A DNA stretch of 31,344 nucleotides, from the NCBI GenBank assembly GCA_038258185.1, contig JBBSQD010000038.1, forward strand, positions 1 through 31,344. The letters are read 5' to 3'. This stretch comes from JAIOHN01 sp038258185. GTDB taxonomy: Bacteria; Chloroflexota; Anaerolineae; Aggregatilineales; Phototrophicaceae. How positions within the stretch are numbered: the stretch's first letter is position 1; the number at the start of each line of letters is the position of its first letter. The translations under genes were made by a program, and so were the position numbers. Of the stretch, positions 22,840 through 30,651 are shown one piece after another. The notes under the pieces were generated by a model that was not told where the DNA came from, ran no database searches, and worked only from the letters and a program-made list of their open reading frames with translations.

Positions 22840-22858
22840 ATCTCTGCGTGATAGAGAT
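22840..22858 (+). promoter_or_regulatory. Inverted repeat upstream of the ssb ribosome site
   Basis: ATCTCT-GCGTGAT-AGAGAT is a perfect 6-bp inverted repeat, about 12 nt before AAGGAGAG. It could be an operator or a small mRNA hairpin controlling ssb translation. Nothing else identifies a binding protein. Confidence 0.35.
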
Positions 22859-22881
22859 GTCTATATGAGAAGGAGAGAATT

Positions 22882-23289
22882 TTGGCAGCTTACCAGTACA
22901 CGGTGATCGTGGGTAATGTGGGACGCGATCCTGAATTGCGTTATTTACAGAATGGCACACCGGTGTGTTCGTTCTCGGTGGCGGTCACTGAGAAGTGGAC
23001 TGACCGCCAATCGAACGAACGGCGCGAAAAAACGGTGTGGTGGCGTGTCTCGGCATGGCGTGGGCTGGCGGAAACCTGTAATCAGTATGTGCATAAAGGG
23101 ATGCAGATTCTGGTGACGGGCTCGGTCAGTGCATCGGCCTATTTAGATCAGGCTGGTCAGCCACAGGCGACGCTGGAAATTACCGCGCGTGATGTGCAGT
23201 TTCTGGGGAGTCCCGGTAGCCGTCAGGGTGGTGGTGAGTATGACGACTTTGCGCCACCGCCAGATGACCTGGGTGAAATTCCGTTTTAA
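22882..23289 (+). CDS. ssb: Single-stranded DNA-binding protein
   Basis: A 135-residue SSB. The OB fold covers about residues 1-109: YTVIVGNVGRDPELRYLQNG, VCSFSVAVTEKW, VWWRVSAWRGLAETCNQYVHKG and VTGSVSASAY. A short Gly-rich linker of about 10-12 residues leads to the conserved acidic interaction tip ending DDLGEIPF. The start is a TTG at 22882 with a strong AAGGAGAG upstream. The ATG at 22865 is in another frame. It binds single-stranded DNA in replication and repair and recruits partners through the tip. It is transcribed alone; a terminator follows. Confidence 0.96.
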   Translation: MAAYQYTVIVGNVGRDPELRYLQNGTPVCSFSVAVTEKWTDRQSNERREKTVWWRVSAWRGLAETCNQYVHKGMQILVTGSVSASAYLDQAGQPQATLEITARDVQFLGSPGSRQGGGEYDDFAPPPDDLGEIPF

Positions 23290-23332
23290 CGAACGGAGTC
23301 TGAAACGGTACATCCAGCAGCCTGTGAATCAC

Positions 23333-23364
23333 AAAGGGGAGCAGCCAATTGACGCTCCCCTTTT
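23333..23364 (+). terminator. Intrinsic terminator of ssb, probably bidirectional
   Basis: AAAGGGGAGC and GCTCCCCTTT form a 10-bp stem around an 11-nt loop, followed by TTTTGCTTTTG. It lies between the convergent ssb and membrane glycosyltransferase genes and could stop transcription from both sides. Confidence 0.85.
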
Positions 23365-23381
23365 GCTTTTGAGGGCTTTGC

Positions 23382-25325
23382 TTAATCGATGGTGATTTCA
23401 CCGATTGACTGCGTTTCGCTGAGTGCATCTGTGCCAATTTTCCCACCGGATAAGCGCTCGCCGGTCTGCCAGTTATAGACCAGCAGCGATACGTCATAGG
23501 TGCCAGCAGGTAACGCTTCAAGCGGCACATAAGCTACCTGACAGGCATCATAGCGTCCGGGGATACCAAAATCCCTGTGCGTCAGGGTATTGCCAGCCTG
23601 ATCATCGACAGAAATCGCGAATGAGTAGGTGTTGAGCGGGACATCTTCCTGTAATTGCCAGTTGAGCAGGAAGGATATTTTATCATCAGCTTTATCCATA
23701 AGCGGTTCGGTGAGGCCAACGTTAATCCCGTCCCCGAAATGATAGGCAGGTGGCAGGTCTTCAGACCGCGCGTATAAGCCCAGAAAGAGATCCGGTTTGG
23801 CATACAGTGGATTGCATAACTCAAAACCGTTATCGGCCAGGGCGCTGTCAAATGCAGGCTGGATGAACACCGATAGCGAAAGAGAGGGATCATAGGCTAT
23901 CCAGATATGACTTTTGCCTTGCAGCAGTTGCGCCGCTTCCTGCTCATAATCGGCAGGTGGTTTGTCCACCAGCGATTCAATCAGATGCAGGTGCATCGGT
24001 TCTTTGCCGGGCAGTAAGTTGGGGGGATGCGCGAGAAAGGGAAATGGCTCCACGACAGCAGGAAGCTCATACAGATAATAAGCTGCGACTGGGGCGATAA
24101 TCCAGTGGGGGACGGGGCGCGGCAGATAATAAATCACATCGTCCGCAGGGAGGATCAGCGGTTGTAAACGTTCCGCCAGAATGTCCCAATTCAGACTGTT
24201 GGGCCAGTTAAACTGACTTTCGACCGCATATTCCGGGTCAAGCACAAGGGCAATCCCCGCTATGGCCCAGATGACCAGCAAGACCACGGGTTGTAATCTG
24301 CGGCGTACCATGACTGTCGCGCCCAGCCCGACTATCAGCGCCAGCAGCGGCCATAAAATGAACATATAGCGCACTTCGGTAATGAACTGCACAACCTCAT
24401 TAATGCTGAGGGCGATAACGGTAGTCATCACCAGAATAAAGCTAACAAAGCGGAGACTGCGGCGATTAGCACGCAGCGCATACCAGGCAAAAACGGCCAG
24501 CAGCGCGATACCCTGATTGCTGAAATTCGATAGTGTTTCCCGCAGCAGCGGCAGAATCGCCAGTGCGAAAGTTTCGCGCGCCGGATCACCCGAAACCTGC
24601 TGAAGCGCACCGTAGGCGGTGGCCGCCCACGGCAGGAATAAAATCCCGGAGAGGATGACCAGCAGGACAACCCGCCACCAATTGCGGCCTTTAGGTGCAA
24701 AAATGAGGTGGTATAGTGCTGTGGCAAGGATGACAGGTATGCCCGTGTAATGGGTGTAAAGCAAGGCGGTCAGGCTGAGGACGAACAGAATCTGACGGCT
24801 GCTGCGGGGTCGCGGCGGCCCCCATGCCAATCCCCAGTAAGCCCATAAAGCCATAATGGTAAACAACGGGAACAGCAGATAAGCGCGCAGTTCGTAAGTG
24901 AAGCTGATGAAAAAGGCCGACAAAGCCAGCGCTACCGCCGCACCGATCCCCGCCAGCGGGGTGCTGAGATCACGGGCAAGGCGATAAATCCAGGCGACGG
25001 CCAGCAGACCGATCAGCAGGGACAGGCCACGGGCGACAAACGGAGTCCAGCCGACAAGCTGTCCCCAGATGTGCAGCAGCAGATAATAGCCCGGTGGATT
25101 GAGTTCATGAAAAGTGCTGGCGACCCGCGTCCAGGTGTCTGGCAGTGAGCCGGGGCCGTAGTGGGGCATGCTACCGGCGTAATACAGCGACCAGTATTCA
25201 TCGTACCAGATGGTATCCGCATTGAGGCTGCTGGAACCCAGCAAAGTAGTCAGCAGCAGCAGCGGAATCATCCACCACCAGATGCGATAGCGTGTTTGTG
25301 AAGGTGTGTGTAGTGTCTGGTTCAT
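23382..25325 (-). CDS. GT39-like (PMT_2/GT-C) membrane glycosyltransferase
   Basis: A 647-residue protein. The first helix (about 15-30) is followed by an Asp-Glu loop DTIWYDEYWS (about 37-46), the hallmark catalytic loop of GT-C dolichyl/polyprenyl-phosphate mannosyltransferase-type enzymes. HELNPPGYYLLLHIWG and about ten further helices run to about residue 365. The C-terminal part (about 370-647) is soluble and ends in a beta-rich domain. Such enzymes transfer sugars from polyprenyl-phosphate carriers outside the membrane. The ATG at 25325 has no clear ribosome site. The donor and acceptor are unknown. Confidence 0.85.
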   Translation of the reverse strand: MNQTLHTPSQTRYRIWWWMIPLLLLTTLLGSSSLNADTIWYDEYWSLYYAGSMPHYGPGSLPDTWTRVASTFHELNPPGYYLLLHIWGQLVGWTPFVARGLSLLIGLLAVAWIYRLARDLSTPLAGIGAAVALALSAFFISFTYELRAYLLFPLFTIMALWAYWGLAWGPPRPRSSRQILFVLSLTALLYTHYTGIPVILATALYHLIFAPKGRNWWRVVLLVILSGILFLPWAATAYGALQQVSGDPARETFALAILPLLRETLSNFSNQGIALLAVFAWYALRANRRSLRFVSFILVMTTVIALSINEVVQFITEVRYMFILWPLLALIVGLGATVMVRRRLQPVVLLVIWAIAGIALVLDPEYAVESQFNWPNSLNWDILAERLQPLILPADDVIYYLPRPVPHWIIAPVAAYYLYELPAVVEPFPFLAHPPNLLPGKEPMHLHLIESLVDKPPADYEQEAAQLLQGKSHIWIAYDPSLSLSVFIQPAFDSALADNGFELCNPLYAKPDLFLGLYARSEDLPPAYHFGDGINVGLTEPLMDKADDKISFLLNWQLQEDVPLNTYSFAISVDDQAGNTLTHRDFGIPGRYDACQVAYVPLEALPAGTYDVSLLVYNWQTGERLSGGKIGTDALSETQSIGEITID

Positions 25326-25464
25326 GGGGGATAGAATAGCTTATGCAGCATAACCTGTCGATAGCTTATCGAATTCTTGCGCAAATCTGATATCGCGTTC
25401 AGACTTTCGTTAGAAGGTTCTGTTATGCTGATGGTATTGAATGAATAGAAAACAGGTGATGACG

Positions 25465-25872
25465 ATGACAGATAAAATCACGAAGTCAGATGCAGAGTGG
25501 CAGGCAGAGTTGACCCCGCAGCAGTACGCGGTGTTACGGCAGGCAGGGACGGAACGGCCTTTCAGCGGTGAGTATGTGAATAACAAGGCGGACGGTGTGT
25601 ATCGCTGTGCGGCCTGTGGCGCGGCACTGTTCTCGTCCGACACCAAGTTCGAGTCGGGATCGGGCTGGCCGAGTTTCTGGGACATGCTGGAAGATGGCAG
25701 TGTCAAGCTGAATCAGGATGTCAGTCACGGTATGGTGCGGACGGAAGTCGTCTGTGCGCAATGTGACTCGCATCTGGGGCATGTGTTTGAGGATGGCCCA
25801 CGCGAAACCACCGGGCTGCGTTACTGCATCAACTCACTGGCGCTGGATTTTGAGCCGGGTGAGAATCAGTAA
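25465..25872 (+). CDS. msrB: Peptide-methionine (R)-S-oxide reductase
   Basis: 135 residues from the ATG at 25465, which has AGG 8 nt upstream. In-frame ATGs at 25441 and 25459 are alternatives (143 or 137 residues). It is a single MsrB domain: zinc ligands C48/C51 (CAAC) and C97/C100 (CAQC), the block KFESGSGWPSF, HLGHVFEDGP, and the catalytic C121 in RYCINSLAL. It repairs the R epimer of methionine sulfoxide with thioredoxin. No msrA is adjacent. A strong terminator follows. Confidence 0.96.
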   Translation: MTDKITKSDAEWQAELTPQQYAVLRQAGTERPFSGEYVNNKADGVYRCAACGAALFSSDTKFESGSGWPSFWDMLEDGSVKLNQDVSHGMVRTEVVCAQCDSHLGHVFEDGPRETTGLRYCINSLALDFEPGENQ

Positions 25873-25900
25873 TTTGGCGGATTAGAAGCTAAGTATTAAA

Positions 25901-25930
25901 GGCCAGCGGTCACGATCGGCTGGCCTTTTT
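25901..25930 (+). terminator. Intrinsic terminator of msrB
   Basis: GGCCAGC and GCTGGCC pair around an 11-nt loop, followed by TTTTT. It lies 28 nt after the msrB stop and just before the end of the convergent secreted-protein gene. Confidence 0.9.
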
Positions 25931-25948
25931 GATTGCGAAAGAGTCGAT

Positions 25949-27100
25949 TTATTCCGCGCTGATGCCGTTGGCGCTAAAGGTGATGTCGCCATCCGTCAGT
26001 TCGCCCAGGTGGATGCTGGCGCTGTAGGGAACCCTATCTCCACCGCAGCCCGCATCGGCTGGGACGTAGTGATAAATTTCGGCGTTGATGCGGGTTTCAT
26101 CCCGCGTTAACACGGTACGTAAGGGGAAATCACAACTGGCAGGTTGTGAGCCGCTGATGAACAGACTAGCTTGTGGGGGCTCTGATAAAGCAGATTGCAC
26201 CAGCACCGAATCCACTGTGAGTGCTATCTGCACCCCAGCGCCGGACATCTGATTTTGGGCAGCTTCGCAGGGTTCGTCGGCAGTCAGGATCATGTCGTCC
26301 TCTGTGATGCGCAGGACAGTAGCAAAATCTGATAAAGAGCCGCCGATCAGCACGGGGACATAGTCATAAGCGAGTGGGTTTTCCTGCGCTTCGTCGAGCA
26401 AACTGGCCGCATACCAGACGGCTGTTGGGGTATCGACCAGATCAAATAAAATGGGCTGGTCAATTGCCCATGTGCCATTGTCCAGGGAAGTGGTTTCGTT
26501 GAGCATGTCACGTCCGGTGAGGGTTTCAACTAAGATCAAAACTCTGTTATCTTCACCAGCCTGACCTGTGCCAGATGTGCGGATAAAGCTGTCATCGACT
26601 ATAAATGCGCCTTTCACTGGGTCATTGGTCAGCATAAAGATGAGCGAATCATCCACGCGAAAAGTCACAAAGGCTTCGTCCTGTGCCATTGGGTCACCAT
26701 CCACGGGTGAAAGAGATAAGGCGACTAACGCACCGAATGTATCGACTTCCACCGGGACACTCAGTTCAGCAGACCATTCCCCGGCACCACCGACTTCCTC
26801 GCTGGTCATGGTGGTTGACATTTCGGCCACAACTTCCCCGTCATTGTCTAATGCCTGAATCACGACATTGTTCTCAAAAAGCCCCTGTCCGGTGCCGCTG
26901 ATAGTGATGCCACCAGCGCTGTTTTCAATACCCGTGATATGAAGTGAACTGGCACCTTCCTCAATGACGATCAGCCCCCAGTCGCAAACAGTGTAGGGAT
27001 GTTGCGGTATCAGCTCTTCAATGTCTTCCTGTGCCAGCAGCGAACTGGTCTGAACCAACAGTAGCGCGATCAGCAGCGTCCCTAATTTTTGATATTTCAT
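25949..27100 (-). CDS. Secreted protein with Gmad2-like immunoglobulin domains
   Basis: 383 residues from the ATG at 27100, which has AAGGG 7 nt upstream; the TTG two codons earlier is too close to that site. A signal peptide (about 1-24, ending SLLAQ) is present. Residues about 64-145 (ISGTGQGLFENNVVIQALDN and following GEWSAELSVPV) resemble the Gmad2 immunoglobulin-like domain known from spore-germination and lipoprotein contexts. A second, weaker copy (RTSGTGQAGEDNRVLILVET and NGTWAIDQ) follows. The C-terminal third is unrecognised. No lipobox is seen, so it is probably released or held by its own domains. The domain call is by motif only. Confidence 0.68.
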   Translation of the reverse strand: MKYQKLGTLLIALLLVQTSSLLAQEDIEELIPQHPYTVCDWGLIVIEEGASSLHITGIENSAGGITISGTGQGLFENNVVIQALDNDGEVVAEMSTTMTSEEVGGAGEWSAELSVPVEVDTFGALVALSLSPVDGDPMAQDEAFVTFRVDDSLIFMLTNDPVKGAFIVDDSFIRTSGTGQAGEDNRVLILVETLTGRDMLNETTSLDNGTWAIDQPILFDLVDTPTAVWYAASLLDEAQENPLAYDYVPVLIGGSLSDFATVLRITEDDMILTADEPCEAAQNQMSGAGVQIALTVDSVLVQSALSEPPQASLFISGSQPASCDFPLRTVLTRDETRINAEIYHYVPADAGCGGDRVPYSASIHLGELTDGDITFSANGISAE

Positions 27101-27147
27101 TGCCAAACCCTTCTGAAGCTGTTTTGGGAAAATTCTGTATTGCGAAA

Positions 27148-27175
27148 ATTATAACATTTCTGCTGCAGCCTCAAA
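27148..27175 (-). promoter_or_regulatory. Promoter of the Gmad2-like gene
   Basis: Minus strand TTTGAG (27170-27175), a 16-nt spacer and TATAAT (27148-27153), with TGT making an extended -10. It lies about 48 nt upstream of the ATG. Confidence 0.6.
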
Positions 27176-27223
27176 CTTGGTAGTTGATGAGGATTAATAA
27201 TTGAAAACTGGTTGTATGCCCGC

Positions 27224-27252
27224 TTGACGAAATAGAACATAAGAGCTAAATT
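27224..27252 (+). promoter_or_regulatory. Promoter of the first DHFR-like gene
   Basis: TTGACG (27224-27229), a 17-nt spacer and TAAATT (27247-27252), 31 nt before the ATG at 27283. Confidence 0.55.
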
Positions 27253-27282
27253 TATAGTCTGCGCTCAATGGGGAGAAATCAA

Positions 27283-27831
27283 ATGGGAAAAGTAATTGGC
27301 GGGCTGACACTTTCGCTGGATGGTTTTGCGAGTGACCCGGATGGTGATGTGAGCCGTCTGTATCCTGACCTGGGGGATCTGCGCTATACGGAGATGCTGC
27401 AAGAAGAAATCCGCACTACGGGCGCGGTTGTGATGGGGCGAAATTCCTATGACATGGGTGATCCGGATTCATTTGCCGAAAGTTATGAATATCAGGTGCC
27501 GATCTTTGTGCTGACGAATCATGTGCCTGAGAAAAAGCCCAAAGAGACTGACGCGCTGACGATTACCTTCGTGACGGATGGCATTGAGAGTGCAATCGCA
27601 AAAGCCCAGGCGGCAGCCGGGGACAAAAACATCATTGTGATTGGTGCGAGTGTTAATCAACAGTGCATCAATGCCGGACTGTGCGACGAACTGCACATCG
27701 GTATTATGCCGGTTTTGCTGGGTAGCGGATTGCGTCTGTTTGAAAATCTGGCTGTACAACCGACGCTCGAAAAATTCCAGCTTTTCGAATCCGGCCCCAG
27801 GACCGATATCTGGTTCCGCATCGTCAAGTAG
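27283..27831 (+). CDS. Dihydrofolate reductase/RibD-C-like family protein
   Basis: 182 residues from the ATG at 27283, which has GGGGAG 7 nt upstream; the ATG five codons earlier lies inside that ribosome site. Family features are an N-terminal strand KVIGGLTLSLDGF, GAVVMGRNSYD, IFVLTNH, IIVIGASVNQQCINAGLCDE and the C-terminal HIGIMPVLLGSGLRLFE. This is the stand-alone RibD C-terminal/DHFR-like fold with an NADPH site. The physiological substrate of these stand-alone members is unknown. It is not a true FolA. Confidence 0.9.
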   Translation: MGKVIGGLTLSLDGFASDPDGDVSRLYPDLGDLRYTEMLQEEIRTTGAVVMGRNSYDMGDPDSFAESYEYQVPIFVLTNHVPEKKPKETDALTITFVTDGIESAIAKAQAAAGDKNIIVIGASVNQQCINAGLCDELHIGIMPVLLGSGLRLFENLAVQPTLEKFQLFESGPRTDIWFRIVK

Positions 27832-27834
27832 CGT

Positions 27835-27874
27835 TGACGGCTGAGGATAGCCGTCACCATTCAGGCGGCTATCC
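27835..27874. other. Two mutually exclusive hairpins between convergent genes
   Basis: TGACGGCT-GAGGAT-AGCCGTCA (27835-27856) is a perfect 8-bp stem. GGATAGCCG and CGGCTATCC (27845-27853 with 27866-27874) form a perfect 9-bp stem that uses the same AGCCG bases. They cannot form together. No T-tract is present. It probably acts at the 3' ends of the two convergent transcripts. Confidence 0.55.
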
Positions 27875-27884
27875 GATAAAGCAG

Positions 27885-28760
27885 CTAATTGATTTTCTCA
27901 GCACAGACAGCGCGTTCAATCGGTGCGATAGACTCCGCTCGATGGGCAGGCTTCAGATAACGCTCGGCGAATTCCTCAGCGCCTGCCTGCTCTAACTCAC
28001 GCCAGCCATACTCGCCAATAAAATCGGCCACTTCATGCTGATTGATGCCAAAAAACCAGACCTTATCTTTGACACAAAACCGATTGTAAAGCCCCTCAAG
28101 GCCATAGGTGTTTTTGCCTTCGATAAAGTCTCTGAGAATATAGGTAAAGACCAATCGGCTGCCCTGCTCAGCTTTTGCCAGCACCGCAAATGTACTGCGC
28201 ACGGCTGCTTCGCTGAGGTACTGGGTGACGGCTTCCCATATGAAAAGCGACTTCTGGTCGAATGAATATCCGTGTTTAGCGAGGGTATCATCGAGTTTCT
28301 GCTGCTCAAAATTGATGGGAATCAGTATGACATGCGCTGGAACCTGACCGAACATCTCGATGAGTTTCGTGCGCTTATAGGCGATATTTTCCGGCAAATC
28401 CACTTCATAAACCTGAACCTGTGCCAGTTGCGAAATCCGATAGGGGAGTGTATCCAGACCGGCACCCAGAATCACCACGGATTGAACGCCTGCCTTCAGC
28501 GCTTCAAGCGTTTTGTCATTGCTGTAACGTTTGCGACACGGGAAGCCGATGCGCAGTCCGGGCATGCTGCTATCCATCAGATTAAAAAACAGGTTTCGGA
28601 GGGGTTTCCAGTAACAGGCGCGCACCATGGCTTTCATGTAAAGTGGTAAGATCTGATAGGCGAGTGGATCATTGATGATTTGCTTTTCCTGTGAAAAAGT
28701 GCGCTCCATAGCGACAAGCACCATAGGGCCATAAGCGGTTGATGCAGCGGATTCAGTCAT
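27885..28760 (-). CDS. Class I SAM methyltransferase (leucine carboxyl methyltransferase-like)
   Basis: 291 residues from the ATG at 28760. A GTG four codons upstream sits directly on the GGGAG ribosome site and is less likely. The SAM loop is VVILGAGLDTLPYR, with VYEVDLPENIAYKR after it (the acidic ribose ligand). WEAVTQYLSE is the typical motif of the LCM/PpmA-like (TIGR00027-type) group. Members methylate diverse small molecules or proteins, so the substrate is open. It is divergent from a TetR gene, and its promoter overlaps a palindromic operator, so it is probably controlled by that regulator. Confidence 0.88.
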   Translation of the reverse strand: MTESAASTAYGPMVLVAMERTFSQEKQIINDPLAYQILPLYMKAMVRACYWKPLRNLFFNLMDSSMPGLRIGFPCRKRYSNDKTLEALKAGVQSVVILGAGLDTLPYRISQLAQVQVYEVDLPENIAYKRTKLIEMFGQVPAHVILIPINFEQQKLDDTLAKHGYSFDQKSLFIWEAVTQYLSEAAVRSTFAVLAKAEQGSRLVFTYILRDFIEGKNTYGLEGLYNRFCVKDKVWFFGINQHEVADFIGEYGWRELEQAGAEEFAERYLKPAHRAESIAPIERAVCAEKIN

Positions 28761-28798
28761 AATACTGAACACTCCCTTTGACTGGCGGTTCGTTAATT

Positions 28799-28827
28799 AA
28801 TATACTATCTGTACTATTTTAGTACAA
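28799..28827 (-). promoter_or_regulatory. Promoter of the methyltransferase gene
   Basis: Minus strand TTGTAC (28822-28827), an exactly 17-nt spacer and TATATT (28799-28804), 38 nt upstream of the ATG at 28760. The operator palindrome lies across the -35 and the spacer. Confidence 0.7.
28810..28826. promoter_or_regulatory. Candidate TetR-family operator
   Basis: TGTACT-ATTTT-AGTACA is a perfect 17-nt inverted repeat in the divergent region between the methyltransferase and TetR genes. It overlaps the -35 and spacer of the methyltransferase promoter, which is the classic place for a repressor. Binding by the adjacent TetR protein is inferred. Confidence 0.65.
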
Positions 28828-28927
28828 TGAGTTCATTTTAGATACAAATCAGCAGAGTGTCAATGGAAATCCACCTCAGCAAAAGCCAGCATCATTCTGA
28901 AATCTCAGGGCATAACAGGGCAACTCT

Positions 28928-29515
28928 ATGGATAGACAGCAGAACAGAAGCCTCAAAAAAATAAAGCGTATCAAAGAAACCGCTTTAGAACTGTTCAGCG
29001 TACACGGTTTTGACAAAGTGAGCATGGATGAAATTGCGGAAAGCGCTCAGGTTTCTAAAGTGACCATTTATAAATATTTTGGCAGCAAAGATGACCTGTA
29101 CGCTGAGGTCATCAATCTGTGGATTGACGACACACTCTCGGCAGCAGAGGATGTCTTAAACAGTGAGAGGGATTTTCTGGACAAACTCAAATTCATGCTG
29201 ACCCTGCAAACCGAATCAAGCGCGTTGGTGGGTTTTGATACGCTCTATCAGGTGTGGGAAGATGATGATGCGATCCGCAATGTTCAGGACAGAGTGAAAA
29301 AACTGATGCAAGCCTTTTATGATGAGGGTCAACAAAAAGGTTACATTCATGACCATGTGACTTTTGACACCCTGTTTATTTATGCGGAGATCTTCCGCGC
29401 AGGGATCAAGGCGACCTTTCTGGATCATAATCTTCCCATTGAAAAGCAGACCCTCGATGCATTGTATGATGCTTTCTTCTTTGGGATTATCCGGCAGGAT
29501 CACAATCCTGCTTAA
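28928..29515 (+). CDS. TetR/AcrR-family transcriptional regulator
   Basis: A 195-residue regulator. The N-terminal helix-turn-helix (about residues 12-60) contains ALELFSVHGFDKVSMDEIA and VSKVTIYKYFGSKDDLY, the standard TetR signature. The C-terminal ligand domain is variable and gives no hint of the ligand. AGGG lies 7 nt before the ATG. It is divergent from the methyltransferase and 19 nt upstream of an MBL-fold gene, so it likely regulates both and itself through the palindrome at 28810-28826. Confidence 0.94.
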   Translation: MDRQQNRSLKKIKRIKETALELFSVHGFDKVSMDEIAESAQVSKVTIYKYFGSKDDLYAEVINLWIDDTLSAAEDVLNSERDFLDKLKFMLTLQTESSALVGFDTLYQVWEDDDAIRNVQDRVKKLMQAFYDEGQQKGYIHDHVTFDTLFIYAEIFRAGIKATFLDHNLPIEKQTLDALYDAFFFGIIRQDHNPA

Positions 29516-29534
29516 AGATGGGGAAGGAGTGCGC

Positions 29535-30110
29535 ATGAATATCGTCAATGTCGGTTATAAATCGACCCATTATTATGTGCTGGCCGACCAGAAACCGCGG
29601 TTGCTGCTTGATCTGGGCTGGCCGGGAACGCTGACTCAATTGCAACATCAGTGCCAACGGGTGGACATCAGACTGGCGGATATTCCCTATATGCTGGCGA
29701 CCCATTATCATCCCGACCATGCCGGGTTGGCGCAGGAATTAAAGCGTATGGGGATTAAGCTGCTGGTGATTGATTTACAGGTGACCGCTATCCCGACTTT
29801 AGCCACCCAGGTAAAGCCGCAGGATGGTTATGTTCCGATTGATGTGGTGGATAATATCGTGCTGACGCTGGCGGACAGCCGCGAATTTCTGCACGGGATT
29901 GGTATTGCCGGCGAAATTATCCACACGCCGGGACATTCTGATGACAGTGTGTCGCTGATTCTGGATGATGGCGCGGCGTTTACGGGTGATCTGACATCAC
30001 CGCTGATGGTCGATGCGGACAGTCTGGTTTACGCCAGCTGGCAGAAAATCCGCGCACATGGGGCGAAAATGATCTATCCCGGACATGGGCCGGTGATGCC
30101 GTTGCATTGA
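29535..30110 (+). CDS. MBL-fold metallohydrolase
   Basis: 191 residues from the ATG at 29535, which has AGGAG 5 nt upstream. A longer open frame that overlaps the TetR gene is rejected because of this ribosome site. The metal-binding motif is H57-x-H59-x-D61-H62 (THYHPDHAG). IIHTPGHSDDSVSLIL supplies the third histidine, AFTGDL the bridging aspartate, and YPGHGP the last histidine. All ligands of a dinuclear zinc hydrolase are present. The protein is shorter than typical glyoxalase II. It is cotranscribed with the TetR gene. The substrate is unknown. Confidence 0.9.
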   Translation: MNIVNVGYKSTHYYVLADQKPRLLLDLGWPGTLTQLQHQCQRVDIRLADIPYMLATHYHPDHAGLAQELKRMGIKLLVIDLQVTAIPTLATQVKPQDGYVPIDVVDNIVLTLADSREFLHGIGIAGEIIHTPGHSDDSVSLILDDGAAFTGDLTSPLMVDADSLVYASWQKIRAHGAKMIYPGHGPVMPLH

Positions 30111-30118
30111 GGGTGAAT

Positions 30119-30146
30119 TTGACAGATCATCCGTGGTGAGTACAGC
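30119..30146 (+). promoter_or_regulatory. Possible promoter of the DinB-like gene
   Basis: A perfect TTGACA (30119-30124) is followed after 16 nt by a weak TACAGC (30141-30146). A TATATT at 30157-30162 is an alternative -10. The ATG is at 30196. Confidence 0.35.
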
Positions 30147-30195
30147 GATTATTGGCTATATTCTGACGGTATAACAGGTGGGTAAGGAGAGAGCT

Positions 30196-30648
30196 ATGGA
30201 CATGGATCGGTCACATATTGCTGAAAATAATCGTGAGCGCGTACGTCTGAAGGTGCTGGTCGAGCGTTTGAGCGATGAGCAGCTCAGCCACCCCATGCCT
30301 GCTGGCTGGACGGTGGCTGGGGTGCTGGCGCATATGGCATTCTGGGACGGTCGCGCAATCTATTTCATGAAGAAATGGGATGATGGCCCTGCGCCTTCAG
30401 AAGCGGATTGGGAACCTGATGACGTAGACTGGATTAACGATTCTGCCAAGCCGCTGTGTCTGGCGCTGCCAGCACGTACAGCCGCTGAACTGGCTGTACG
30501 GATGGCTGACGAAGCCGATGAGCGCGTCGAGGCCTTGTCTGATGAACGCCTTGCGCAGATCGTTGCTATCGGCCCGCCTTTTTCTCTGTCGCGCGCCGGC
30601 CATCGTGCAGAGCATCTTGATGAGATTGAGCAGGCGCTCGGCCTCTAA
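30196..30648 (+). CDS. DinB-superfamily protein (maleylpyruvate isomerase N-terminal-like)
   Basis: 150 residues from the ATG at 30196, with AAGGAG 6 nt upstream; an upstream GTG in the same frame precedes that site and is rejected. It is a four-helix-bundle type. GWTVAGVLAHMAFWDGRA carries the first metal histidine (H46), and H136 and H140 (in GHRAEHLDEIE) supply the others, the DinB-like metal triad. Related proteins act in thiol-dependent (mycothiol or bacillithiol) transferases and isomerases. The actual reaction is unknown. Its stop is 3 nt from that of the convergent reductase-like gene. Confidence 0.82.
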   Translation: MDMDRSHIAENNRERVRLKVLVERLSDEQLSHPMPAGWTVAGVLAHMAFWDGRAIYFMKKWDDGPAPSEADWEPDDVDWINDSAKPLCLALPARTAAELAVRMADEADERVEALSDERLAQIVAIGPPFSLSRAGHRAEHLDEIEQALGL

Positions 30649-30651
30649 ATC

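Noticed and set aside
22840..22858. tetO-like operator for a TetR repressor of tetracycline type
   Set aside because: Only the GTGATAGAGA half resembles tetO; the other half does not match and no tet gene is present, so it is kept only as a generic inverted repeat.
29364..29534. Longer N-terminus of the MBL protein overlapping the TetR gene
   Set aside because: The ATG at 29535 has AGGAG at ideal spacing and gives a normal MBL start; the extension reads a TetR shadow frame.
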